Shown one piece after another: positions 24,336 through 31,853 of a DNA stretch of 35,632 nucleotides. The first letter of the stretch is position 1, and each line of letters opens with the position of its first letter. The notes under the pieces were generated by a model that ran no database searches, was not told the origin of the DNA, and was given only the letters and a program-made list of their open reading frames with translations. Both the position numbers and the translations under genes were made by a program. Source of the stretch: Bradyrhizobium sp. 139 (GTDB lineage Bacteria; Pseudomonadota; Alphaproteobacteria; Rhizobiales; Xanthobacteraceae); the NCBI RefSeq assembly GCF_023074175.1, contig NZ_JADPKS010000168.1, forward strand, positions 1-35,632, written 5' to 3'.

Positions 24336-24683
24336 CTACTTCGCCTTCTTGGCTTTCTTCGCCTTCGCGGCCTTTTTCACCGGCTTCTCCTTGGCCTTCT
24401 TCTCCACCTTCGCCGCGACAGGCGTGCTGGCGGCGAGGCGCATCGCGCGGGCGTAGCTGTCGGCGACGTTGTCGGTGGACATCTGGAGGCGCTTGGCGGC
24501 GGCGGTGGCCTGCTCCATCGTCGCCTTGGCCATCATCTTGAAACGGTCGCCCGTCTCCTTGCCCTTGGCCTTGGCCGCAAGGCCGTTGAAGCGATCCCGC
24601 CGCTCCTTGGCGCGGGTCATCAGGCCCGTATGCAGCTGTCTGGCCAGTTGCCGGATCACGACATCCAGGTCGGCGTCCGCCAT
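24336..24683 (-). CDS. Small protein with histone-H1-like lysine/alanine tail
   Basis: This 115-aa protein has two parts. Residues 1-90 are predicted helical and amphipathic ('LDVVIRQLARQLHTGLMTRA', 'RFKMMAKATMEQATAAAKRL'). The tail (92-115) has 13 lysines in 24 residues and the repeated 'KKAAKAKKAKKAK' pattern seen in bacterial histone H1-like and PhaF-type proteins. This suggests DNA or other polyanion binding, or binding to granule surfaces, but I do not recognise the family of the helical half. AGAGGA lies 10 bases before the ATG. The tail DNA is repeat-rich, but the frame is intact. Confidence 0.75.
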   Translation of the reverse strand: MADADLDVVIRQLARQLHTGLMTRAKERRDRFNGLAAKAKGKETGDRFKMMAKATMEQATAAAKRLQMSTDNVADSYARAMRLAASTPVAAKVEKKAKEKPVKKAAKAKKAKKAK

Positions 24684-24785
24684 GTTGTTCTATCCTCTTC
24701 GAAAACGGTATCGATGCGCGCGGGACTATGCAGATCGGGCCCCGCCTTGGCAATTCCCAGCCGGGAGTCATCCGCAGCTTCCGGC

Positions 24786-24822
24786 TTACAAAACAAGAAA
24801 GCCGCGCATTTCGCGCGGCTCT
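24786..24822 (-). terminator. Intrinsic terminator of the metallopeptidase gene
   Basis: On the minus strand, AGCCGCGC/GCGCGGCT forms an 8-bp stem with a 5-base loop at 24820-24800, followed by TTCTTGTTTTG. It lies 25 bases after the stop at 24846. Confidence 0.8.
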
Positions 24823-24845
24823 TGGTGTGGAGCGCTACGTCCGCC

Positions 24846-25652
24846 TCATTTCAGCGAGGCAACCGGACCGCTCGCCGGTGCCGGGTCTGGATCGAAGCCG
24901 AACACGCCAACCAGATATTTGTAATAGTCCGGCATCTTCTCCTTGAGCGCGTCGCGCGACTTCGGGTCGTGAAATTCGCTCTTTCCGGCCAGGAAGATGC
25001 TGGCGGTCACGGCAAAGAATTCCATCGGATTCTTCATCGCATAGGATTCCTTGGGCAACATGTCCTTGGACTTGGCAAGGGCGTAGTAGCCGATCACGCC
25101 CTTGTTGGCGTAGCCGTCCGGCAATAGCCGCGCGTGATAGGCGTGCAGCAGCTCATGCAACAGCACGGCCTCCTTTTCGTAGCGCATCATGTCCGGCCGC
25201 AGCATGATCACGCCGAGGCCCGAATCGACTGCGAGATCGACGGCATTGGGATTGGTCCAGCGCTGCGTGGCATGGTCCCACACCGTGAGCGTCCGTGGCA
25301 CGCGGCGTTCGACGTTCGGAGTGATGCGGCCGTAGCACGCGGTCGCGGCGCCTTCGTCGAGACAGGCCAGCTCGCTCGCGATGATCGGGACGGTACGGAA
25401 GAAGCGCAGCACGCGCGGCGAGAGGCCGGCCGTCTCGACGACGTCGATCTGGCTCTTCAGATTGTCGGTAAGCTTGTCGACATCCTTGCGGTCTGAATTC
25501 TCCGACAGGTCGAACATGTAGCCGCGGTAGCTCTGGAAGCCCGGCGGCAGCGCCTGCGCTGCCTCAGTGGACGCATCGAGCGATCCGGCATGGGATGGAT
25601 TGGCGAAGAGCGCGCCGATTACGGTCGCAGTCAGCAGCAGCGCAACGCGCAT
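24846..25652 (-). CDS. Exported HExxH zinc metallopeptidase-like protein
   Basis: This 268-aa protein has a cleavable signal ('VALLLTATVIGALFANPSHA'). The mature part has the gluzincin zinc site: His166 and His170 in 'AVLLHELLHAYH', catalytic Glu167, and a third ligand candidate Glu211 in 'NPMEFFAVTASIFL'. The spacing and the EFFA block resemble the anthrax-lethal-factor-like (ATLF) peptidase fold, but I cannot show homology. Two cysteines (Cys97, Cys106) could form a periplasmic disulfide. ATG 25652 is chosen over an upstream in-frame start because the signal begins there and AGGGG precedes it. No substrate is suggested by the neighbours. Confidence 0.8.
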   Translation of the reverse strand: MRVALLLTATVIGALFANPSHAGSLDASTEAAQALPPGFQSYRGYMFDLSENSDRKDVDKLTDNLKSQIDVVETAGLSPRVLRFFRTVPIIASELACLDEGAATACYGRITPNVERRVPRTLTVWDHATQRWTNPNAVDLAVDSGLGVIMLRPDMMRYEKEAVLLHELLHAYHARLLPDGYANKGVIGYYALAKSKDMLPKESYAMKNPMEFFAVTASIFLAGKSEFHDPKSRDALKEKMPDYYKYLVGVFGFDPDPAPASGPVASLK

Positions 25653-25826
25653 GATGAACCCCCTGATGTCACTTGACGCGGAAGAATAGGCCACCGTTGT
25701 TTGCGAAAAGTGAGTGGGGCGAGACTAAGGCGCCGATGTTGAGGCGTGCTTAATTGTTCGTTGCAGATCGCGGAGGCGGATTAGTCCGGGGTTAACCAAG
25801 CCGATGTCAGGCGCTAGTCCAGCACC

Positions 25827-25953
25827 GTCACCCTGAGGTGGCCGCTTCTTCAGCGGCCCTCGAAGGGCGACGGCCCGGCTGCATCCAGGCCGTTCATCCT
25901 TCGAGGCTCTCCGTGCGCTGCTTTGCATCGCACGGCTCGCACCTCAGGATGAC
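25827..25953. repeat. Palindromic repeat, family C (second, variant copy)
   Basis: The arms GTCACCCTGAGGTG (25827-25840) and CACCTCAGGATGAC (25940-25953) pair with one mismatch. Inner hairpins include CCGCTTCTTCAGCGG and GTGCGCTGCTTTGCATCGCAC. It occupies a third of the 375-bp gap between 25653 and 26027; in the rest I see no gene, only AT-richer DNA. Confidence 0.75.
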
Positions 25954-26027
25954 GGGGCGGGCTCTAAGGTGTAGATTTCGTGGAAGGGCACCAAGCCCGC
26001 AGTCCGGACAGCTGGAAGGAGGATGCC

Positions 26028-26321
26028 ATGTATGCCGCCATCCGTCAGGCCAAGGCGAAAAGCGGGAGTGCGGAAGAGCTGGCGCGCCGCATCAAGGACG
26101 GCGCCGTTCCGATCATCAGCGACGTCGACGGTTTCCGCGCCTACTACGTCGTCTATGCCGGCGACGATACGGTTACCGCGATCTCCATCTTCGACAAATT
26201 CGAGCAGGCGGAGGAGGCGAACAGGCGCGCGATCGCCTGGATCGAGACGGATCTCGGCCCGCTGCTCGCGGGACATGCGAGCGCCGCCGCGGGGCCGGTG
26301 ATCGTGCATACGCTGGCGTAG
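26028..26321 (+). CDS. Small dimeric alpha/beta-barrel (antibiotic-monooxygenase-like) protein
   Basis: This 97-aa protein has the ferredoxin-like beta-alpha-beta-beta pattern of the dimeric alpha/beta barrel group: 'YAAIRQAKAKSGSAEELARR', then 'GFRAYYVVYAGDDTVTAISI', then a long helix 'FEQAEEANRRAIAWI'. Members include ABM-type monooxygenases, heme-degrading enzymes and many proteins of unknown role. No catalytic residue can be assigned. It has an excellent ribosome site, GGAAGGAGG, 6 bases before the ATG, which indicates strong translation. It stands alone between repeat elements. Confidence 0.8.
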   Translation: MYAAIRQAKAKSGSAEELARRIKDGAVPIISDVDGFRAYYVVYAGDDTVTAISIFDKFEQAEEANRRAIAWIETDLGPLLAGHASAAAGPVIVHTLA

Positions 26322-26340
26322 CGACGCGGTGTGCCTTCGC

Positions 26341-26480
26341 CTCTCCCCGCTTGCGGGGAGAGGCCGAAATTCAAGCGTAGCTTGAATTTCGGGTGAGGGG
26401 GACTCTCCGCGAGTCCAACTCACGCCGTCCTCGCGGAGACTCCCCCTCACCCCGACCCTCTCCCCGCAAGCGGGGAGAGG
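26341..26480. repeat. Large nested palindromic repeat, family E
   Basis: CTCTCCCCGCTTGCGGGGAG at 26341 and its inverse at 26458-26480 enclose two further perfect hairpins: CGAAATTCAAGC/GCTTGAATTTCG (26365-26391) and GTGAGGGGGACTCTCCGCGAG/CTCGCGGAGACTCCCCCTCAC. The 140-bp element ends 16 bases before the stop codon of the minus-strand regulator and could terminate transcripts from both sides. Confidence 0.88.
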
Positions 26481-26496
26481 GAGCAGCAGCCGCCCC

Positions 26497-27942
26497 TCAC
26501 AACTCCCGCGCGTTCGAGAACGCGAACGAGCTCACCCGCCGCGTCGTTTCGTCCAGGATCAGCGTGCGCGTGATCGGCGGCTCGGCGCGCTGGCCGCAAT
26601 TTTCACGCTCGCACAGGCGGCAATTGACGCCGATCGGCGTGCCCTCGGTTTTCTCCAGGTCCAGGCCGGAGGCGTAGACGAGACGGGCGGCGTGACGGAT
26701 CTCGCAGCCGAGGCCGATTGCGAAGCGCGGCTGCGGCAGCGGGTGCGGCGCGACGGGGCGGCGCACCATCTGCGCGATCGAGAAATAGCGCGTGCCGTCG
26801 GGGAGCTCGATCACCTGCTTCAACAGGCGATCGGGCGTATCGAAGGTCGAGTGCACGTTCCACAACGGACAGGTGCCGCCGAATTTCGAGAACGGAAAGG
26901 TGCCGGACGAAAATCGCTTCGAGACGTTGCCGGCATTGTCGACGCGGAGCAGGAAGAACGGAATGCCGCGCGCGTTCGGCCGCTGCAGGGTGGTGAGCCG
27001 GTGGCAGACCTGCTCGAAGCCTGAATTGAAGCGCTGCGCCAGGAGGTGGATGTCGTAGTTCAACGCTTCGGCTGCGGCCAGGAACGCCGGGTAGGGCATC
27101 ATCACCGCGGCCGCGAAATAGTTGCCGAGCGTGATGCGGAACAAGCGGCGCGGCGCGTCGTCGAGCGGGCCGGCGCGGCCGATGATGGTCTCCAGATGCT
27201 GCGCGCATTCGCCTAAGCCGAGCTGGAAGGCGAGCTGGAAGGCGCGGCCGGGCGGGTCGATCAGCTCGGAGATCAGCAGCTGGCGGCGATGGCGGTCGAA
27301 ACGCCTGAGCGTCTCGCGCATCACGTCGACCGGCATGATTCGGGTCTGGATCGAATGCTTTTCGCGCAGGCGCGCGGCCAGCGCGGCATAGAGCGCTTCG
27401 GCCGGCACGTTCAGCTCGTCGCGAAGAGTCTCCGCGGCCTGCTCCAGCTCCGGAAAATAATTGCGGTTGGCCTCGATCAGCTCGCGCACGCGCTCGACCG
27501 GATTGCCCTCATAGCGCGTGCCGACGTCGCGGTCGGCCATCTGTGCGGCAGCCAAGGTCTCGCCCTGCCGGGCCTCGGCATAGGCGGCATAGAGCCGTTG
27601 CAGCGCATGGGTGACGCCGGGGCAGAGCTCGGCAAGGTCGCGCAGTTCCTGTTTGGGAACGTCGATCTGGCGGAACAGGGGATCGGAGAAGATCTCGTTC
27701 AGCTCGGCGAAGAAGCGGTCCTCGTCGGCGGTCGCGAGGTCACGCAGGTCGAGGTCGTAGGCGTCGGCGAGCCGCAGCAGGATCTGCGCCGTCACCGGGC
27801 GCTGGTTGCGCTCGATCAGGTTGACGTAGCTCGGCGAGATCCCAAGCCCCTCGGCGATCTGGGTCTGCGACAGCCCCAACTGCTGCCGGATCCGCCGGAA
27901 GCGCGGTCCGACGAACAGTTTTTTCCCGGATCCAGTCGGCAT
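26497..27942 (-). CDS. XRE-family short-chain fatty acyl regulator (RamB/PrpR-like)
   Basis: This 481-aa regulator has an N-terminal XRE helix-turn-helix (about 12-66: 'RRIRQQLGLSQTQIAEGLGI' and 'SPSYVNLIERNQRPVTA'). A middle IrrE/ImmA-like region follows at about 170-330. The C-terminal DUF2083-type domain has a cysteine cluster 'CRLCERENCG' and 'GTRYFSIAQMV'. This architecture is that of RamB, PrpR and MccR, which sense acyl-CoA or acetate state and control glyoxylate, acetate and propionate genes. It is divergent from isocitrate lyase across a 216-bp gap that carries an inverted repeat with a RamB-box-like core. Control of aceA is therefore likely (inference). The ATG at 27942 lacks a strong ribosome site. 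Confidence 0.9.
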   Translation of the reverse strand: MPTGSGKKLFVGPRFRRIRQQLGLSQTQIAEGLGISPSYVNLIERNQRPVTAQILLRLADAYDLDLRDLATADEDRFFAELNEIFSDPLFRQIDVPKQELRDLAELCPGVTHALQRLYAAYAEARQGETLAAAQMADRDVGTRYEGNPVERVRELIEANRNYFPELEQAAETLRDELNVPAEALYAALAARLREKHSIQTRIMPVDVMRETLRRFDRHRRQLLISELIDPPGRAFQLAFQLGLGECAQHLETIIGRAGPLDDAPRRLFRITLGNYFAAAVMMPYPAFLAAAEALNYDIHLLAQRFNSGFEQVCHRLTTLQRPNARGIPFFLLRVDNAGNVSKRFSSGTFPFSKFGGTCPLWNVHSTFDTPDRLLKQVIELPDGTRYFSIAQMVRRPVAPHPLPQPRFAIGLGCEIRHAARLVYASGLDLEKTEGTPIGVNCRLCERENCGQRAEPPITRTLILDETTRRVSSFAFSNAREL

Positions 27943-27985
27943 TTGTCGTTCGCTCCAGAGCCTTAAGGACAGTTGAACTGACCTA

Positions 27986-28034
27986 TATGTTACGAAGTTT
28001 ACAAAGTAACATAAATGACAAGTTCAGATGTTAC
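27986..28034. promoter_or_regulatory. Candidate operator between the regulator and aceA
   Basis: TATGTTAC (27986-27993) and GTAACATA (28006-28013) form an 8-bp inverted repeat with a 12-base centre. Within it, the minus strand reads CTTTGTAAAC, close to the CTTTGCAAA core known for RamB in Corynebacterium. A third ATGTTAC half-site lies at 28028-28034. The DNA is much more AT-rich than its surroundings. Confidence 0.6.
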
Positions 28035-28158
28035 ATGACATCACCATTCAAATACAAGCCATCTATACGAACTTCCCTTTCTCGCGTTTAGCTCTCGCCA
28101 CGCATTTCGCAATGCACTGTCACGATTGTCGAGAGTGATGACTGAAAGGACCACGGAC

Positions 28159-29793
28159 ATGAATTTCCAACCGCGCGGGATCGACCAAGCCATCCAGGGA
28201 CCGGCGTCCTATCAGAGCGAGATTGAGGCAGCCGAGGCGCTGCTCAAGACCAAGGACACCTGGAACGGCGTGACCGCCGAGGCCGTCGCGCGCATGCGCC
28301 TCCAGAACCGCTTCAAGACCGGCCTCGACGTCGCCCGCTACACCGCGGCGCTGATGCGGGCCGACATGGCCGCCTATGACAGCGATCCCACCAAGTACAC
28401 CCAGTCGCTGGGTTGCTGGCATGGCTTCATCGCCCAGCAGAAGCTGATCTCGGTCAAGAAGCACTTTGGCAAGACCGATCGCACCTATCTGTACCTGTCC
28501 GGCTGGATGATCGCGGCGCTGCGCTCCGAGTTCGGCCCGCTGCCCGACCAGTCGATGCACGAGAAGACCTCGGTGCCGGCGCTGATCGAAGAGCTCTATA
28601 CCTTCCTGCGTCAGGCCGATTCGCGCGAGCTGAACGACATCTTCCGCAGCCTCGACGCCGCGCGCAAGGAAGGCGACAAGACGAAGGAGAAGGCGTTGAT
28701 CGAGAAGATCGACAACTTCCAGACCCATGTCGTGCCCGTCATCGCCGATATCGATGCGGGATTCGGCAATGCCGAGGCGACCTATCTGCTCGCCAAGAAG
28801 ATGATCGAGGCGGGCGCCTGCGCGCTGCAGATCGAGAACCAGGTCTCGGACGAGAAGCAGTGCGGCCACCAGGACGGCAAGGTCACCGTGCCGCACGAGG
28901 TGTTCCTGGCGAAGATCCGGGCCTGCCGCCATGCCTTCCTCGAACTGGGCGTCGAAGACGGCGTCGTCGTGACCCGCACCGACTCGCTCGGCGCCGGCCT
29001 GACGCAGCAGATCGCCGTCAGCCACAAGCCCGGCGACCTCGGCGACCTCTACAACAGCTTCCTGGATTGCGAGGAAATCACGGCGGAGAACGCCCGCAAC
29101 GGCGACGTCATCATCAACCGCAACGGCAAGATGATGCGTCCGAAGCGCCTTCCCAGCAATCTCTACCAGTTCCGTCCCGGCACCGGCGAAGACCGCTGCG
29201 TGCTGGATTGCATCACCTCGCTCCAGAACGGCGCCGACCTGCTCTGGATCGAGACCGAGAAGCCGCATATCGAGCAGATCGCCAAGATGGTCGATCGGAT
29301 CCGCAAGGTGGTTCCGAATGCGAAGCTGGCCTACAACAACTCGCCGTCATTCAACTGGACCCTCAACTTCCGTTGGCAGGTCTACGACGCGATGAAGGAA
29401 GCGGGCAAGGACGTCAGCAAGTACAACCGTGCCGAGCTGATGAAGCCGGAATACGACGATACGCCGCTGGCAATGGAAGCCGACGAGCGCATCCGCACCT
29501 TCCAGGCCGATTCAGCCAAGCGTGCCGGCATCTTCCACCACCTGATCACGTTGCCGACCTATCACACGGCGGCGCTCTCGACCGACAATCTGGCGAAGGA
29601 ATATTTCGGCGAGCAGGGCATGCTCGGCTATGTGAAGAACGTCCAGCGCGCCGAGATCCGTCAGGGTATCGCCTGCGCCAAGCATCAGAACATGGCCGGG
29701 TCCGACATCGGCGACGATCACAAGGAGTACTTCGCCGGCGAGGCGGCCCTGAAGGCGGGCGGCGCCCACAACACGATGAACCAGTTCGGCTAA
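28159..29793 (+). CDS. aceA: Isocitrate lyase (glyoxylate shunt)
   Basis: This 544-aa enzyme cleaves isocitrate to glyoxylate and succinate, allowing growth on acetate or fatty acids. It is of the long subfamily also found in Pseudomonas, where the active-site segment reads 'KQCGHQDGKVTVP' rather than the 'KKCGH' of E. coli. The catalytic cysteine is Cys235. The Mg-binding aspartates are in 'VIADIDAGFGN' (about 194-204), and 'YNNSPSFNW' is the substrate-binding stretch near 400. I chose ATG 28159 with AAAGGA upstream; starts at 28126 or 28138 are possible but add unmatched residues. A DUF4170 gene follows after 22 bases, then a terminator. The divergent regulator probably controls it. Confidence 0.95.
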   Translation: MNFQPRGIDQAIQGPASYQSEIEAAEALLKTKDTWNGVTAEAVARMRLQNRFKTGLDVARYTAALMRADMAAYDSDPTKYTQSLGCWHGFIAQQKLISVKKHFGKTDRTYLYLSGWMIAALRSEFGPLPDQSMHEKTSVPALIEELYTFLRQADSRELNDIFRSLDAARKEGDKTKEKALIEKIDNFQTHVVPVIADIDAGFGNAEATYLLAKKMIEAGACALQIENQVSDEKQCGHQDGKVTVPHEVFLAKIRACRHAFLELGVEDGVVVTRTDSLGAGLTQQIAVSHKPGDLGDLYNSFLDCEEITAENARNGDVIINRNGKMMRPKRLPSNLYQFRPGTGEDRCVLDCITSLQNGADLLWIETEKPHIEQIAKMVDRIRKVVPNAKLAYNNSPSFNWTLNFRWQVYDAMKEAGKDVSKYNRAELMKPEYDDTPLAMEADERIRTFQADSAKRAGIFHHLITLPTYHTAALSTDNLAKEYFGEQGMLGYVKNVQRAEIRQGIACAKHQNMAGSDIGDDHKEYFAGEAALKAGGAHNTMNQFG

Positions 29794-29815
29794 ACCGGGC
29801 AGCAGGAGACTGACA

Positions 29816-30025
29816 ATGACCAAAGGTAGCAATTTCTGGGTGATCGGCGGCGAGTTCGGCTCGATGAACTTCCACAAGCTCGTGGAAGGCTCGGCCCAGG
29901 TGCAAGGTCCGTTCAAGACCCGCAAGGAGGCCGAGGACGCCTGGCGCTCGGTCTCGGAAGAGAACCGCCACAAGGCCGGCGTCCGCTTCTCGATCGTCGA
30001 GGAGCCGTCGCGGGTCTCGGCCTGA
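29816..30025 (+). CDS. DUF4170 family small protein
   Basis: This 69-aa cytoplasmic protein matches the DUF4170 pattern: 'FWVIGGEFGSMNF' with 'LVEGSAQVQGPFKTRKEAED' and a final 'VRFSIVEE' strand. The family is small, widespread in alphaproteobacteria, and without known function. CAGGAG lies 9 bases before the ATG. It starts 22 bases after the aceA stop and ends before the terminator, so both genes are very likely on one transcript. This may point to a role in acetate or fatty-acid growth (inference). Confidence 0.85.
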   Translation: MTKGSNFWVIGGEFGSMNFHKLVEGSAQVQGPFKTRKEAEDAWRSVSEENRHKAGVRFSIVEEPSRVSA

Positions 30026-30055
30026 CGGCTGCCCAAGCCATCAAGAAACGTCCAA

Positions 30056-30102
30056 GGACGGATGGTCCCATCCGGCGCAAGCCGGGTGGGATCGTCTGTT
30101 TT
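30056..30102 (+). terminator. Intrinsic terminator of the aceA operon
   Basis: The left arm at 30056-30075 and right arm at 30080-30097 pair over most of their length around the tetraloop GCAA (with some G-U pairs), followed by TTTTT. Confidence 0.85.
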
Positions 30103-30212
30103 TGGCACAGGTCAATCGGCTGTGGGCGCCGTAAGTCTCTGGAATTGTGGACCCTTTGCGGAGGGGTTGGTTGCTGATAGGTTAATGGAGGCAAGTGAGG
30201 ACGAGGCCGACA

Positions 30213-30767
30213 ATGTCAGAGCCCGAGACCAGCGGGACCCATCCCAGCCAGCCGCGTCCGGTGCGGCTGCGCGACGCGCTGTTGCGCGCACGGATTGAGG
30301 CCGCCGACCGGACCGGCGTGGTCGTCGACTTGCGCGATGCGGAGGTGGCGCGGCTAGAGATCCTCAACGACGCGCTCGATCCCCTGTTCGCGCAGGTGCC
30401 CGAGCAGATTGATTTGTTCGACCGCGGCATCAGCCAGGGCGATACGCCGCGGCTATGGATCGACGTCGTCGCGCACGTAATGATGGGACGCGACAAGCGC
30501 TTGTACCGCTTCGTCCAGGACACCCGGTTCGGCCGCATCGTGCTCGCCGAATCGCACGACACCGCGGTGATCGTCGAAGCCGTCACCGACTACGTCGCGC
30601 GCCGCATGATCGAGCGCGAGCACGCCATGGTGGTCCTGCCCGAGCCCAAACCTGCGATAGCGCCGCCGCCGCGCCGTTCGCGGGTGTGGCCGTTCGTGTT
30701 CGGATTTGTGTTCGGCGCCGCCGCCCTGTTCGGCGTCGCCGTGGTGGCGGCCCTGCGGAGCTGGTGA
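30213..30767 (+). CDS. C-terminally anchored hypothetical protein
   Basis: This 184-aa protein is of no family I can name. The N-terminal 145 residues are soluble and acidic-to-mixed ('LRDALLRARIEAADRTGVVV', 'LWIDVVAHVMMGRDKRLYRF', 'GRIVLAESHDTAVIVEAVTD'). A Pro-rich linker ('PEPKPAIAPPPRRSR') follows, then one membrane helix (about 161-180, 'FVFGFVFGAAALFGVAVVAA') at the very end. This gives a tail-anchored layout with the main domain in the cytoplasm. GAGG precedes the ATG by 10 bases or so. It stands alone after the aceA terminator. Confidence 0.75.
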   Translation: MSEPETSGTHPSQPRPVRLRDALLRARIEAADRTGVVVDLRDAEVARLEILNDALDPLFAQVPEQIDLFDRGISQGDTPRLWIDVVAHVMMGRDKRLYRFVQDTRFGRIVLAESHDTAVIVEAVTDYVARRMIEREHAMVVLPEPKPAIAPPPRRSRVWPFVFGFVFGAAALFGVAVVAALRSW

Positions 30768-30778
30768 TCATAGGTGCC

Positions 30779-30881
30779 GTCATTCCGGGGGGCGCGAAAG
30801 GCGCGAGCCCGGAATCCATTCATCTTCACGCAATGCGGCCCGATGGATTCCGGGCTCATGCTTCGCATGCCCCGGAATGAC
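30779..30881. repeat. Palindromic repeat, family B (second copy)
   Basis: It begins GTCATTCCGGGG and ends CCCCGGAATGAC, with inner GGAATCCAT and ATGGATTCC. It has the same arms as the copy at 7490-7614, with a different centre. It separates the convergent tail-anchored and phosphoesterase genes. Confidence 0.85.
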
Positions 30882-30888
30882 GGGCACC

Positions 30889-31773
30889 TCAAATCAACCT
30901 TGCGCGCTTGATCTGCCGGATCTGCAATCCATGATCGATGCTCCGCACCGTCTGCTCGCAGCGCCAGCCGTTATTGTCTTTCTCGATCGTGAACAGATTA
31001 TACGCTGCCGCCGGGTAGCGCCCGTGAGCGAGCGCGGAGGCCGACGGCACGCCGATCGCCGGGATGCTGCCATTGGGGCCCTCGAACCACATCGTGGAAT
31101 GAATGTGGTCGTGCCCGTGCAGGATCAGCTCGACGCCGTGGCGCTTGATCAGCGCCAGCAGATCAGCCGCATCCGTCATCCGCTTCTGGCGCGCGTGGGA
31201 CTTCAGGGGATGATGCACCAGCAGCACGCGAAAGACGTCCTCCGCCGCGAACTGCGCGAGCACCTGTTCGAGGGCCGCGAGCTGATCGCGCCCGAGCGTG
31301 CCCGTCGCCATCAGCGGCAAGGTCGGCACCGCCGTGGACAGGCTGATCAACGCCAAGGGGCCGCGTCGGCGAACGGCGGGGAAAGCCGCGGCACCCGGCG
31401 TGTCGCCGGCGATGTAATGCAGGAACGTCTCTCCGAAGCGGTGCGACGTTGCGCTGACATAGGCGTCGTGATTGCCGGGGATGGCGGTGACGCGGTCGGG
31501 TGGACCGACGCCTTCGAGCCAGGCCAGCGCCGGCGCGAACTCGGCCTCCAGCGACAAATTGACGAGATCGCCCGTCACGGCGATGTGGTCGGGCGCTTGC
31601 GCCTGGATGTCGGCGACCAGCACGTCGAGCACTTCGCGGCGCTGGTATTTGTGACGATTGCGCGTCCAGTTGATGTAGCCGAGCGCGCGCTTGCCCGCGA
31701 GCTCGATCAGCCGTGGCTTCGGCAGCGGCGGCAGATGCGGGTCGGACAGATGGACGAGCGTGAAGGGGGCCAT
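30889..31773 (-). CDS. Calcineurin-like metallophosphoesterase (CpdA-like)
   Basis: This 294-aa dinuclear metal phosphoesterase has all family motifs: Asp11 and His13 in 'HLSDPHL', 'TGDLVN' (Asp69), 'PGNHD' (100-103), 'LLVHHPL' and 'LHGHDHIH'. The closest known class is 3',5'-cAMP phosphodiesterase CpdA and related enzymes; the true substrate could also be another phosphodiester. The protein has no signal and acts in the cytoplasm. ATG 31773 is chosen because the first metal motif follows within ten residues. It is divergent from the Nudix hydrolase; both act on phosphorylated small molecules. Confidence 0.88.
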   Translation of the reverse strand: MAPFTLVHLSDPHLPPLPKPRLIELAGKRALGYINWTRNRHKYQRREVLDVLVADIQAQAPDHIAVTGDLVNLSLEAEFAPALAWLEGVGPPDRVTAIPGNHDAYVSATSHRFGETFLHYIAGDTPGAAAFPAVRRRGPLALISLSTAVPTLPLMATGTLGRDQLAALEQVLAQFAAEDVFRVLLVHHPLKSHARQKRMTDAADLLALIKRHGVELILHGHDHIHSTMWFEGPNGSIPAIGVPSASALAHGRYPAAAYNLFTIEKDNNGWRCEQTVRSIDHGLQIRQIKRARLI

Positions 31774-31853
31774 GGCGCGCGATTGCCTCGCTATTCGTCC
31801 GCTGTAATGGCAAGGTCGCGACATCAGTGCAAGCGGGGCCTCAAGGGAGCCTG

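Noticed and set aside
18663..26480. Repeats as a CRISPR array
   Set aside because: The repeats are palindromic, belong to different families, are kilobases apart and have no spacers or cas genes.
28120..29268. Minus-strand 382-codon frame opposite aceA
   Set aside because: Antisense shadow of a well-supported gene; composition reflects third-position GC bias.
28413..29813. 466-codon plus-strand frame inside aceA
   Set aside because: The aceA frame has the full isocitrate lyase motifs; this one is Arg-rich with no recognisable domain.
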